Shown here piece by piece: positions 1 to 7,313 of a DNA stretch of 8,279 nt. The notes below the pieces were generated by a model. It was not told where the DNA came from and ran no database searches. It worked only from the letters and a program-made list of their open reading frames with translations. Source of the DNA: Xanthobacteraceae bacterium (lineage in GTDB: Bacteria > Pseudomonadota > Alphaproteobacteria > Rhizobiales > Xanthobacteraceae); NCBI GenBank assembly GCA_030043175.1, contig JASHYD010000946.1:1-8279 (forward strand), in the 5' to 3' direction. The stretch's first letter is position 1; every line of letters begins with the position of its first letter. Both the position numbers and the translations under genes were made by a program.

Positions 1-112
1 AAGCGGCCTCTTGCCAGGACAACTCCTCGAACCGTGACAAGCCCTCAGGCCCCAGCACAGCCGCCTCGCCGTCGATCGTGAAGCTCTTGGCCCTGATCAG
101 CTCGGCGGCTCT
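1..112 (-). pseudogene. ATP-dependent DNA ligase fragment, 5'-truncated, running off the left edge
   Basis: Read on the minus strand, this stretch is open for about 37 codons and contains KSFTIDGEAAVLGPEGLSRF followed by EELSWQEAA. This matches the segment just after the catalytic lysine motif in the nucleotidyltransferase domain of ATP-dependent DNA ligases (LigD-type ligase domain and relatives), where an IDGE motif is followed by a Gly-x-Asp/Glu-Gly turn. The family joins nicked DNA through an enzyme-AMP intermediate. The upstream part that should carry the K-x-D-G lysine is absent: similarity stops near base 100-112, where the plus-strand recombinase remnant begins. The piece is therefore probably a gene cut at its 5' side by a rearrangement. 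Its 3' part lies outside the window, so I cannot say how much survives. Family recognition is from motif memory, not a search. Confidence 0.6.
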
Positions 113-600
113 ACACGGGATTGCGCCCCAGCGATGTGGTGTGCCTTGGCCGGCAGCACATCGAGACAGAGTGTCCGAGACAGAGTGACAACGATCCGAA
201 CCAAAAAGAACGATCACGGTCACCATTCCAATCCCGCCGGCGCTCAGTGAAATCCTTGCATCCGGCCATGTGGCGATCTCGCGTTCATCTGCGGTGAGAG
301 AGGCCAGCCACTCAAGAAGGAGTGGTTCGGCAATCTGTTCCGCGATGCTTGCAACGCCGCTGGCGTGGCAAGAGCGCGCATCGCGTCCGCAAGATCGGTG
401 CGACCGTGCCGCCAACAACGGCGGTCACCGAACTGGAAGCGGTCTGCGGTTGGCAGGGCGGCGGCATGGCCTCGTTTACACCCGTGCCGCTGATCGAGCC
501 CTTTGGCCAAAAGGGCGCCATGGCCAAGCTAACGACTGGCGAACAATCAATTCCCCCGCCTAGCGGAAAGGTGCGGGATCCACCGGCAAGGGGAGCGGGC
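106..600 (+). pseudogene. Decayed tyrosine recombinase (phage-type integrase)
   Basis: The catalytic domain of a tyrosine site-specific recombinase can be read only by changing frame several times. Frame 1 from 106 gives RLYTGLRPSDVVCLGRQHIE, containing the first catalytic arginine (codon 124-126). About 210-266 in frame 3 gives VTIPIPPALSEILASG. About 275-366 in frame 2 gives GDLAFICGERGQPLKKEWFG and NLFRDACNAAGV. From 367 in frame 1 come AHRVRKIGAT (the His-x-x-Arg box, H at 379-381, R at 388-390) and VCGWQGGGMASF (W at 451-453). The nucleophile region YTRAADRA is in frame 3 (Tyr 477-479). A typical tail, AMAKL through PSGKVRDP, returns in frame 1. At least four frameshifts separate these blocks, so no active enzyme can be made. 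The N-terminal DNA-binding domain is missing. Such enzymes integrate phages or genomic islands; this one probably marks an old island edge. I saw no tRNA or att repeat in the window. Confidence 0.75.
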
Positions 601-726
601 GAGATCGGGCCCTGTGTCGGCTCCTGGGTGCTATGTAAAACGATATGGCCTCACATCCCGATTGTCGTCGATCCTTGGGCTTGAGATCGGCTGATCACCG
701 AACCCGAAGGAACCTCCTCGTGACAC
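601..726. other. Intergenic stretch with no recognisable gene
   Basis: Between the recombinase remnant and the terminator candidate of the DUF1501 operon I see no convincing coding frame, tRNA or promoter. It is probably the tail of the decayed island DNA. Confidence 0.4.
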
Positions 727-750
727 AAAACCCCTTCGGGCCTCGGGGTC
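703..750 (-). terminator. Possible transcription terminator after the DUF1800-DUF1501 operon
   Basis: About 12 bases past the DUF1501 stop codon, the minus strand can fold ACCCC (749-745) with GGGGT (734-730) across a 10-base loop. The T at 730 and the next three bases form a short T run (730-727). An alternative hairpin pairs CCCGAAGG (740-733) with CCTTCGGG (710-703) over a 22-base loop. The two share bases and are mutually exclusive. The first has the layout of an intrinsic terminator, though the stem is short. Position fits; strength is uncertain. Confidence 0.4.
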
Positions 751-761
751 TATTCACCTCG

Positions 762-2033
762 CTACGCCAGCAATCCGGTCATCGGCGCGACAGCATCGCT
801 GTCCGGGAAGATGTCCGCCGTTAGCACGCTTTCGTCCACGCGCAGGTGATCGTGCAGCAGGCCCTTGAGGACGGCGCGCAGATCAGTGGTTGCCTTGAGG
901 TCGCGCGCCTCGTAAAGGTCGGCCTCCTTGACGCCGGGCCAATCGGCCACCACACGGCCGCCCTTGAGCGCACCGCCCAACAGCAGCGCGACGGTCGCGG
1001 TGCCGTGATCGGTACCGGCGGTGCCGTTGATGCGGGCGGTGCGGCCGAACTCGGTGATAAGCGTCACCACGGTCTCGTTCCAGGCGACGCCCATGTTGGT
1101 CTCGATTGCCCCGAGTGCCGCATCGAGTGCGCCGAGCAGTTGCGCCAGCCTGCCGTTGACCACACCCTCGTTGTTGTGGGTGTCCCATCCGTCAAGCGCG
1201 AGCGCGCCGACACGCGGACCGTCCGGGTTCGCCAGGAACTTCGCCGCCGCGCCGGCAGCTTCGGCGAAATAGGCGCGTACCTGGTCGATGGTGCCGACCT
1301 GAACGACCGGGCCCATTTCGCCCGGCTTGCGGGGCGACGCCGCCGGCGCGAGAGACGACAGGTCAATGCGATCTTCCAGCACGCGCGCGAGCTTGGAATC
1401 GGTGTGGCGATAGAGGTCGAGCAGGCGCACCGTGGTGTCGTCGCTCACCGGCGGCAGCCGCGGCGGTACCCATGACAGTACCGGCGCAGCACCCCGCACC
1501 ACCAGCGGCGTTATCGGGCCGACCGCAAAGGTTCGCCGCCCGTTAGTGCTGGTGCGGACGCGGTCATCCGGCTCGAGTTTGACGAGGGCGCGATTGAGCC
1601 AGCCGCTATCAGCTCGGCCAGGCCCCGCGAGGCCGCTTTCGAGCACGTCCTGCCCGTCGAAGTGAGAGCGCTCGCGGTAGGGTGTCGCCACCGCATGTAC
1701 CACAATGGCCTGACCGGCCTTGTAGAGCCGATGCAGGTTCGGCATTGCCGAATTGAGCGCGAAGAAACCGTCGAGCGGCAAGGCTGGCGTCGCGCCGTCG
1801 AGCTTGAGGGCGCTGTCGCCGCGCAGCTTCACCCAACCGGGGTCACCGACCGGCGCCACCGCGGCAAGTCCGTCAAGCGCGCCACGCAGAACGATAGTGA
1901 GGAAACGCGGATCGCGGCCTTCAGCGCGCGCGATCTTGGGTACGAAGGCCCAGGCGAACAACGCGCCCGAGCCAAGCAACAGCTCGCGGCGGGTTGCGGT
2001 GTGAGGACAAGAAACGGGAAGCCTGACGGACAT
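762..2033 (-). CDS. DUF1501 family protein with twin-arginine signal peptide
   Basis: This 423-residue protein belongs to the DUF1501 family, related to the alkaline phosphatase/sulfatase fold; no reaction is established for the family. Residues 14-20 read TRRELLL, a twin-arginine (Tat) export motif, followed by a hydrophobic stretch and a likely cleavage site after ARA (about residue 37). The product is therefore probably folded in the cytoplasm and exported to the periplasm. Family hallmarks are LRGALDGLAAVAP (about 49-61), SHFDGQDVLESG, LDGWDTHNNEG, and EFGRTARINGTAGTDHG followed by LLLGGALKGG. Length is normal. The gene follows the DUF1800 gene directly, the usual pairing. Two starts are possible. 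The ATG at 2039 overlaps the DUF1800 stop as ATGA but has no spacer after GGAG; the ATG at 2033 lies 6 bases after GGAG (2043-2040), so I chose 2033. The family is sure; the role is unknown. Confidence 0.93.
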   Translation of the reverse strand: MSVRLPVSCPHTATRRELLLGSGALFAWAFVPKIARAEGRDPRFLTIVLRGALDGLAAVAPVGDPGWVKLRGDSALKLDGATPALPLDGFFALNSAMPNLHRLYKAGQAIVVHAVATPYRERSHFDGQDVLESGLAGPGRADSGWLNRALVKLEPDDRVRTSTNGRRTFAVGPITPLVVRGAAPVLSWVPPRLPPVSDDTTVRLLDLYRHTDSKLARVLEDRIDLSSLAPAASPRKPGEMGPVVQVGTIDQVRAYFAEAAGAAAKFLANPDGPRVGALALDGWDTHNNEGVVNGRLAQLLGALDAALGAIETNMGVAWNETVVTLITEFGRTARINGTAGTDHGTATVALLLGGALKGGRVVADWPGVKEADLYEARDLKATTDLRAVLKGLLHDHLRVDESVLTADIFPDSDAVAPMTGLLA

Positions 2034-2035
2034 GA

Positions 2036-3532
2036 TCATCTCCGTTGGAATTCGGGGGCCATCAGCAGCAACACGACCGCCTGCTGCTTGTTTTCGGCGC
2101 GGTTGACGGCATTGCGAGTCTCAGGCGAGGCGAGCGGGCCGAGCGAAGCTTCAAGCATCGCCCTGGGATCGAGCCGGTCCTCAATGTTGGGGTTCTGCGC
2201 ATACGCATTTGCAGTTTCGAGGCGATGGGCGATGCTATCAATCCAAGCCGCCTCATCATCGGGGAATCCCTTAGGCGCGGGCGGACGCCATAGCGGCTCG
2301 CCGAGCCGCGTGAGCGACGGCGCGGCGCGCCGCACGTCCACGCCGTTGAAGCCTCCGGCGCGGATATAGCTCATCATCCATTCGCTAGGCCGCTTGAGCT
2401 TGGTCTGCTCCGGCGCCCACGATTCTGGCGCCATCGCAAGGGCGCGCGCCACCTGCCAGAGGTCGCCATCCGTCTCGACGAACTTCTGCCGCAGCGTTTC
2501 GATCAGCGTCGCCGGAGGCTCGTCGGCGATGAAATGCCGCGCGAGCTTGGTTGCGACATGTAGTGCCGTCGCCGGATGGCGGGCGAGATCGGCGAGCACC
2601 TCCTTGCCTTGCTCAAATCCGGAGTCGCGATAAGCCTTGCCAAGCACGGTCTGCGGACCGGGCTCATGAAAGCGCGGGTAGAATAGGAACTCGCCACCGC
2701 GCTCGGGGACATCCCCGTAGGTGGTCCAACCGGTGATCACCTTGGCAAAGCTCACCACGTCATCCTGGGTGTAGCCGGTGCGCACGCCAAGCGTATGCAA
2801 CTCAAGGATCTCGCGGCCGAGATTCTCGTTAAGGCCGCGATCGCGGTTGATCCCGGCCACCGAGTTAGGGCCCATCGACGCCGAATTACCCAGATAATTC
2901 AGCATCGCCGAATGACTCTCGGCGGCAATCAAAAGGTCGACGAACTTGCCGAGCACGTGCGGACGGATCGCCTCGCGCTCATAAGCACCCGCCTGCACGG
3001 TAATGTCGGAGTTGATGCAGAAATGGTTCGACCAGAACCATACCAGGCGCTCGGCAAACCCGATCTCGGCCCGCACGGCGCCGTCGTAGTGGGCCTTAGC
3101 CTCACGGAAGAAATTCTCAATCATCGGAGTTTCTTGCTGCGGGGGCATCGCCTTTGCTTCCGCGGCTTTTGCCTCGGCACCCTTGGTGTCTGCGGACTTT
3201 TCCATGCCGGCGCTTTCGCTCGCCGAATTTTGCATCGTCGGATTATCAGCGGCGAGCTTCGCGGCTTCCTGCCTTGCGGCCTTTGCGGCCTCTTGGCGCT
3301 TGGTCTCCAACTTTTGCTTCGCCGCACGCTCGGCGACGAAGTCCGACGCCATGCGGCTCGCGGCGCCGCCGCTCATCAGCCCGGCATCTGGAATCTTGCC
3401 GGCGTTTGGCTTGTCGAGCTCCGCAAGGAGCGCGCCTCTTGGATCGGATGCGATCGCCGCGATGGTACCGGGACGGGGTCCGAACCCGAATCGGTGCAGC
3501 GCGAGAGCCGCTCCCCGGGGATCAAGGGTCAT
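2036..3532 (-). CDS. DUF1800 domain-containing protein
   Basis: This 498-residue protein has the DUF1800 signature: an N-terminal HRFGFGPRPG (about 13-22), the block LVWFWSNHF (163-171), then NENLGREILELHTLGV (235-250), a Gly-Tyr-Thr-Gln-Asp-Asp-Val segment leading to VITGW (about 253-269), and PPAPKGFPDDEAAW near 417-430. The C-terminus LMAPEFQRR is also typical. Residues about 66-135 form an Ala/Lys/Glu-rich charged insert, likely helical or disordered, between the N-terminal helix region and the core. No reaction is known for the family. It is encoded just upstream of DUF1501 and almost certainly in the same transcript. No signal peptide is visible here, although its partner has a Tat signal. 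The start at 3532 is preceded by AGGA (3544-3541) with an 8-base spacer. A longer in-frame start at 3604 adds 24 residues with no family similarity, so I rejected it. Confidence 0.93.
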   Translation of the reverse strand: MTLDPRGAALALHRFGFGPRPGTIAAIASDPRGALLAELDKPNAGKIPDAGLMSGGAASRMASDFVAERAAKQKLETKRQEAAKAARQEAAKLAADNPTMQNSASESAGMEKSADTKGAEAKAAEAKAMPPQQETPMIENFFREAKAHYDGAVRAEIGFAERLVWFWSNHFCINSDITVQAGAYEREAIRPHVLGKFVDLLIAAESHSAMLNYLGNSASMGPNSVAGINRDRGLNENLGREILELHTLGVRTGYTQDDVVSFAKVITGWTTYGDVPERGGEFLFYPRFHEPGPQTVLGKAYRDSGFEQGKEVLADLARHPATALHVATKLARHFIADEPPATLIETLRQKFVETDGDLWQVARALAMAPESWAPEQTKLKRPSEWMMSYIRAGGFNGVDVRRAAPSLTRLGEPLWRPPAPKGFPDDEAAWIDSIAHRLETANAYAQNPNIEDRLDPRAMLEASLGPLASPETRNAVNRAENKQQAVVLLLMAPEFQRR

Positions 3533-3615
3533 GACTTTGTTCCTGCGGTTGATGGCATCGGGTCCCTGCACAGCCAGCAAATTTGGCCGAGGCCGGAGAT
3601 GCAAGGAGTGTCAGG

Positions 3616-3635
3616 CTCGGGGCCGCTGCCCCGAG
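3616..3635. repeat. Perfect GC-rich hairpin upstream of the DUF1800 operon
   Basis: CTCGGGGC (3616-3623) and GCCCCGAG (3628-3635) form a perfect 8-bp stem with a 4-base loop. No T run follows on either strand, so it is not a standard intrinsic terminator. It sits 84 bases before the DUF1800 start codon and could be a leader structure, a factor-assisted terminator for the gene at 3722, or a protein-binding site. Between 3533 and 3721 I see no other gene. Confidence 0.5.
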
Positions 3636-3721
3636 GAATCGAGTGATCACCGTTTCTTCGAACAGGTATCGTGACGAGTCTGCTTACCGGTCGCGATTTC
3701 CAATCTTTTGCATGGCAAACG

Positions 3722-4300
3722 TCAGTCGGCATCCAGCTTGATCAAGACGCGCGAACGCCAGCAGATGCGATGTTCAACGTCGCCGTTCGAATACGTGAGG
3801 GTTTCGACCCCGGGTGTGAGATCGGATGTGATTAGGGTGCGGCCGTCGGCCGAAATGAGACCCGTACGCATCGGAACGCCCTCGAGCCTGAAGGCCTGCC
3901 CCGCCCGCGGCCCGGTCAAAACGTTTCCAACGTCCGTTCCTGGGACCGTTTGCACAGTAAACGTGTCGTCTGTCACCGTGTCGGTGATCGAAGCGCTGCT
4001 CTGGCTGGAGCTCGCTGCCGGCAGGAACCCGACTGTCGGAGGAGGAGTGATCGACGTGGTGCTTATTGCGAAGGTTCCGGTGCCGTTGCCATTGAAGGTC
4101 TCAACTCCTTCATTAGCCATGGAAGACGAAAAGGTGGTGCCGAGGGCTTGGAGTCTGTCGTTAAATCCACCCGAGGCATAAAGGCAGCCGTCGGTGCCGG
4201 TGAAGCCGTAGGTTCCTTTCAGATGTGAGGAATCGGCGATTGCGTTGGCCGAATAGATCGTTACCACGGCTGACACTGATAACATTAACAAACGTTGCAT
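3722..4300 (-). CDS. Secreted hypothetical protein, probably beta-rich
   Basis: I do not recognise this 192-residue protein. The N-terminus has a basic start, a hydrophobic core (about 4-17) and a likely signal peptidase site after ANA or AIA (residues 18-22), so export to the periplasm or outside is likely. The mature part is rich in Thr, Ser and Gly with alternating hydrophobics, suggesting beta strands. It opens with LKGTYGFTGTDGCLYASGGF and closes with TLTYSNGDVEHRICWRSRV. It has just two mature cysteines (39 and 180), which could form a disulfide joining its ends. A Pro-rich stretch lies near 85-95. The ATG at 4300 follows GGGGAG (4313-4308) with a 7-base spacer; the upstream in-frame ATG at 4342 would precede this signal sequence and is disfavoured. 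The promoter region holds an inverted repeat shared with the BlaI-type repressor gene, suggesting common control. Confidence 0.75.
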   Translation of the reverse strand: MQRLLMLSVSAVVTIYSANAIADSSHLKGTYGFTGTDGCLYASGGFNDRLQALGTTFSSSMANEGVETFNGNGTGTFAISTTSITPPPTVGFLPAASSSQSSASITDTVTDDTFTVQTVPGTDVGNVLTGPRAGQAFRLEGVPMRTGLISADGRTLITSDLTPGVETLTYSNGDVEHRICWRSRVLIKLDAD

Positions 4301-4386
4301 GAGCTTGCTCCCCATTAGAATGCGTGAGGCGGCACCCGGCATTTTTTCCAGACCAGGATGGTATAGCTAACGAATTACATTGTGTA

Positions 4387-4405
4387 ATGCTACTATATGT
4401 AGCAT
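4387..4405. promoter_or_regulatory. Operator-like inverted repeat before the secreted 192-residue protein
   Basis: ATGCTAC-TATAT-GTAGCAT is a perfect 7-bp inverted repeat with a 5-base centre. It lies about 88 bases before the start codon at 4300. Nearly the same repeat occurs before the BlaI-type repressor gene (7314-7332) and before the small secreted-protein gene (7597-7615). Known BlaI, MecI and CopY operators are dyads built on TACA/TGTA half sites, which this resembles, though the centre here is 5 bases. Binding is inferred. Confidence 0.65.
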
Positions 4406-4424
4406 GCATGGGCGTGCAGCGCAA
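4396..4424 (-). promoter_or_regulatory. Candidate promoter of the secreted 192-residue protein gene
   Basis: On the minus strand TTGCGC (4424-4419) is followed after 17 bases by TACATA (4401-4396). Start of transcription would fall near 4389, giving a leader of about 90 bases. The -10 element lies inside the inverted repeat, so a bound repressor would block polymerase. The -10 match is modest, but the arrangement matches that at the repressor's own promoter. Confidence 0.45.
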
Positions 4425-4541
4425 GCCCTTTTCCGGTGGGTACACTGCTTTCGACGCGCTTGGCGAAAATGCGGGCTAAATGGCCGAAGGCGTAATCCCG
4501 TCGAATGGGAACAAGGGCGGGTTACGTGTTCGGCTAATACC

Positions 4542-4567
4542 ACTGACTCATAAACCTACGAGTCAGT
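4542..4567 (-). terminator. Hairpin overlapping the M56 protease stop codon
   Basis: ACTGACTC (4542-4549) and GAGTCAGT (4560-4567) make a perfect 8-bp stem with a 10-base loop. The stem begins at the last base of the M56 gene's TGA stop (4569-4567). It is well placed to end the repressor-protease transcript or protect its 3' end. No T run follows on the minus strand, so intrinsic termination is doubtful. The rest of 4301-4566 holds the promoter and operator noted above and no gene. Confidence 0.45.
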
Positions 4568-6903
4568 CAGTACTGCGGGCCGAGCGCCATTCGCCCGATC
4601 TTGCCCTGCTTGACGAGGCCGATGCGCCACTCCGCCGAGCCATTGGCAAAATTGACGAAGTAGACGTCAGTGCCATTCGCTACAGCGGCCCGGAACAACA
4701 TTGCCCGCAACGCACCGAGCCTCGCCAATATCGCCTGGTTGAGAACCAGCTCGTGGCGCGTGTACCTAGCTATTTGTGGCGTCATGTCGTCATAGTTTGG
4801 CTCGCCGCGGCGGAGCGCGTCGATATACCGGCGAAGCGCCAGCTCGCTGCCCGACATGGGAGTTGTGCGCTGCGGCGCAGGCCCGGCGGCCCGGTCGCGC
4901 GCGTCGGCTCGGATGGTGAGGAACCGCGTGCTTTGTCCCGGCATGATGATCTCGAGGCATTGCCCGGAGGCATCCGTGACGACCCAGGGCTGGCCGATAT
5001 AGGTTAGGAACGGCGCCGACCGGTCGTCACCGATCATGAGGTCGCGCGATCGCCTGCCGTCACCATCCAGGGCGAACGCGCGGATGTCGGCGCCGCTCTC
5101 ATTGTAGAGCAGCAGTTGGATGGGCACGGTGTCCCGCACCGCTTTCAACGTCTGCTCCTGGGTGCAGGTTAGTATTTCACCGGGCGTGCCATCGCCGTCG
5201 GGCCGGAAGCCGATGTCGTCGATGTTTCCGTCCGGACCCAGTCGCACGCGGAATTCTCCAAGACCGCTCGCGAATTTGGCACCGTAGATGTCGTAGCCGC
5301 CGGGCCCGACGCCGCGAAAGAAGACCGACTCGACGGCGCCGAGCGCGGTGAGCATGGCGTGCGACTGAGCGATTTGCCGGCGGGCGATATCCGCCAGATG
5401 CCTGCTCATGCGTTGGTAGCTTGGAGCGGCGCGTTGCAGATCGTCAATTGCCCACAAAATCGCGGCTTCGCTCCCGTCTGCCGGCAACTGATCCTTGAAC
5501 CGGTCCGGCGCAGTAGCGAGCTGGCGGGCGAAGGCATTCTCGATTTCTTGCGCGCGCGCGGTGTCGATGCGGACCGCGCGCCGTTTCATCCCCGGTTCGG
5601 TGAGCAGCAACGTGGTGGCGCGGCCCTCGACGTCGGACGTGAATGTGATAGTTTCGTCGGTGTTCTTGGAGACGAACTCACTATCGCCGTGCGCCGTCGC
5701 CTCCAATTTCGGCCGTCCAGTCTCCTGCACGATCAGGCGATCTCCCGCGCGCGCCACGGCGACCGCGCGAAAGAGAGCGAACTCGTAGTAACCAACGTAA
5801 CGATCGAACGGGTGCGGCTCCCCCTCGAGTGTATCGGCGTGCGGCGTGGGCGTGCCCGACCTGGCGGCCACGCTTTCGGTCGACGGCTTCGACGCGCCCG
5901 GCACGACGGCGCCTGCGGAAAACATCACCGCCGGAGCAACCGCAATCGCCACCAGCGAGCGTTTTCGCCAGCCCATGCGAGCCGGCACGGCCGTCCCGGC
6001 CAGAATTCGCTCAACCCGTTTGCGCAGCGTACAGGCCCGCGCCATCGCAACAGCGACCGTCGCCTTATGAAGGGCAAGGTCGACCAGAATGCCGGCGTAG
6101 GACGGCCGGTCGTCCAGCATTTCGAGTACCGTGTCGTCGCTGATGATTTCCGCGAGCTCCGCCATGCGGACGAGCAGCCACCATGCGAGCGGGTTGAACC
6201 AGAACACCGCGCGGTTGAACGCCGCCAGCAGCAGCACATAGAAATCGCCGTGGGTGACATGCGATCTCTCGTGTGACAGCACGGTCTGCCGCTTCTCCTC
6301 GCCCCAAGCGGCGTATTCGGCGGGAAGCAGAACCGTCGATCCGAACGTGACCGGCATCCCGACGGCATCGCTCACACGCACGTCGGCGCCGCCGATCCAA
6401 CCTTCGTGAATCGGTCGGGCGGCGCGGGCCATCCGCCTGCTGAGTAGCAGGCCGGCGAGCAGCCGCAGAAGCATTACGCCAGCGACGACGACATAGAGAG
6501 CTGCGGCTAGCGTGGGCCAGTCGAAGCCTGACCAGCCGCGCCCACTCCGATCACCGGGGTCGAGCGTCACCGGATGCGGCGGCTGGACGGCGCTGGGCGC
6601 CGCCACAGGGGGCAGGGCAATGGGGGCTTGCGCTGGAAGCGCTGGAATCTCGCCGTGTTCCGGCAGCGGGCGTGAGAGTGTCGACGATAGGGTCTCCACC
6701 AGGCGCAATGGTGGTGCGGCGGCGGGTAGTGTCACGGTGAGATGACGCATCAGAACCGGCATCGAGAGGGACGCAACCAGCACAACCATCCATGCGGTCA
6801 TATGAGCGCGCGGGTTCCGCACACGCAGAAGCGCCAGGCCGAGCCATACCGCAGCGCCGAGCGCCAGCGACCGCAGTGCCGATTCCAGAAGGAGGCCCAA
6901 CAT
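4567..6903 (-). CDS. M56 (BlaR1-type) membrane metalloprotease sensor with VHL-like outer domain
   Basis: This 778-residue protein is a BlaR1/MecR1-type sensor protease. Hydrophobic segments lie near 3-26, 36-52, 131-154 and 316-334. The HExxH zinc motif is HERSH (211-215), followed by NRAVFWFNPLAWWL (230-243) and EIISDD (252-257), where Glu252 is the likely third zinc ligand and Ser255 replaces the usual Cys. The protease domain (about 155-310) should face the cytoplasm and the part after 335 the periplasm. In known systems the outer domain senses a ligand and the protease triggers loss of BlaI. Here I see no penicillin-binding SxxK domain. Instead there is a DUF3471-like segment (about 364-447), a 90-residue module (481-570), a VHL-like beta domain (about 585-655, with TYIGQPWVVTDASGQCL) and a second copy of the module (689-778). 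The ATG at 6903 overlaps the repressor stop as TAATG and follows AGGGA. The in-frame start at 7020 adds 39 residues that overlap the repressor gene and was rejected. Confidence 0.9.
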   Translation of the reverse strand: MLGLLLESALRSLALGAAVWLGLALLRVRNPRAHMTAWMVVLVASLSMPVLMRHLTVTLPAAAPPLRLVETLSSTLSRPLPEHGEIPALPAQAPIALPPVAAPSAVQPPHPVTLDPGDRSGRGWSGFDWPTLAAALYVVVAGVMLLRLLAGLLLSRRMARAARPIHEGWIGGADVRVSDAVGMPVTFGSTVLLPAEYAAWGEEKRQTVLSHERSHVTHGDFYVLLLAAFNRAVFWFNPLAWWLLVRMAELAEIISDDTVLEMLDDRPSYAGILVDLALHKATVAVAMARACTLRKRVERILAGTAVPARMGWRKRSLVAIAVAPAVMFSAGAVVPGASKPSTESVAARSGTPTPHADTLEGEPHPFDRYVGYYEFALFRAVAVARAGDRLIVQETGRPKLEATAHGDSEFVSKNTDETITFTSDVEGRATTLLLTEPGMKRRAVRIDTARAQEIENAFARQLATAPDRFKDQLPADGSEAAILWAIDDLQRAAPSYQRMSRHLADIARRQIAQSHAMLTALGAVESVFFRGVGPGGYDIYGAKFASGLGEFRVRLGPDGNIDDIGFRPDGDGTPGEILTCTQEQTLKAVRDTVPIQLLLYNESGADIRAFALDGDGRRSRDLMIGDDRSAPFLTYIGQPWVVTDASGQCLEIIMPGQSTRFLTIRADARDRAAGPAPQRTTPMSGSELALRRYIDALRRGEPNYDDMTPQIARYTRHELVLNQAILARLGALRAMLFRAAVANGTDVYFVNFANGSAEWRIGLVKQGKIGRMALGPQY

Positions 6904-7283
6904 TACCGCTTCCCTCTCTTCGCTTTCGCGACCTGGTCGGCCAAGGCGCGCAGTTGCCGTCGGTCGAGCATGGCGGTATCGACCATGCCGACGAGAACCT
7001 CCTCGACCGATCCGTTGCAAAACGAATCGACGATCCGCTGGACAGCCTTGGCCGCAACTTTCCGACGCGGATGCCTCGCCTGATAGACATAAGTCCGCCC
7101 GTCGACGTCATGATTGACGTAACCCTTCTCCTCCAGTTGCCGAAGCACGGTGCGAACCGTCGTTTCCTTGAGGCGCCGCCCCAGTTTCTCGCGTACAGTC
7201 TCTGCCGTGAGCCGCCTCTTGGCCCAGGTCAGCTGCATCACCTCACGTTCGAGGTCGCCCAGGTCCGGCATGCTTTCGTTCAT
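6903..7283 (-). CDS. BlaI/MecI/CopY-family transcriptional repressor
   Basis: This 126-residue protein has the family's usual length and layout. Residues 9-70 form a winged helix: GDLEREVMQLTW, then AETVREKL, then the recognition-helix region TTVRTVLRQLEEKGYV (about 41-56), and the wing HDVDGRTYVYQA. A C-terminal helical part (about 75-115) with SVEEVLVGMVD should mediate dimerisation. Such repressors bind dyad operators as dimers and are removed by proteolysis after the partner M56 protease is activated. The gene overlaps the M56 gene by one base, so the two are co-transcribed and probably translationally coupled. An inverted repeat overlapping its own promoter (7314-7332) suggests autoregulation. 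The start at 7283 has a weak GAGAG upstream; the second ATG (7271) would lose only four residues. Family membership is secure; a role in beta-lactam resistance is not shown, since no beta-lactamase lies nearby. Confidence 0.92.
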   Translation of the reverse strand: MNESMPDLGDLEREVMQLTWAKRRLTAETVREKLGRRLKETTVRTVLRQLEEKGYVNHDVDGRTYVYQARHPRRKVAAKAVQRIVDSFCNGSVEEVLVGMVDTAMLDRRQLRALADQVAKAKRGKR

Positions 7284-7313
7284 CGCACTCTCGCGCTCAC
7301 AGATCAGTCGGCG

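Noticed and set aside
601..760. tRNA gene or att site beside the integrase remnant
   Set aside because: I found no cloverleaf-like sequence or direct repeat pair there.
2795..3646. Plus-strand open frame of 283 codons
   Set aside because: It lies antisense to the conserved DUF1800 gene and shows no motif or ribosome site.
4480..5007. Plus-strand open frame of 175 codons
   Set aside because: It overlaps the repeat and VHL-like part of the M56 gene in antisense; composition is shadow-like.
5359..6276. Long plus-strand open frame (305 codons)
   Set aside because: It is antisense to the M56 protease core, has no family resemblance, and is expected from codon bias in GC-rich DNA.
4567..6903. 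Classical beta-lactam sensor BlaR1
   Set aside because: No penicillin-binding SxxK domain is visible after the last membrane segment and no beta-lactamase gene lies in the window.
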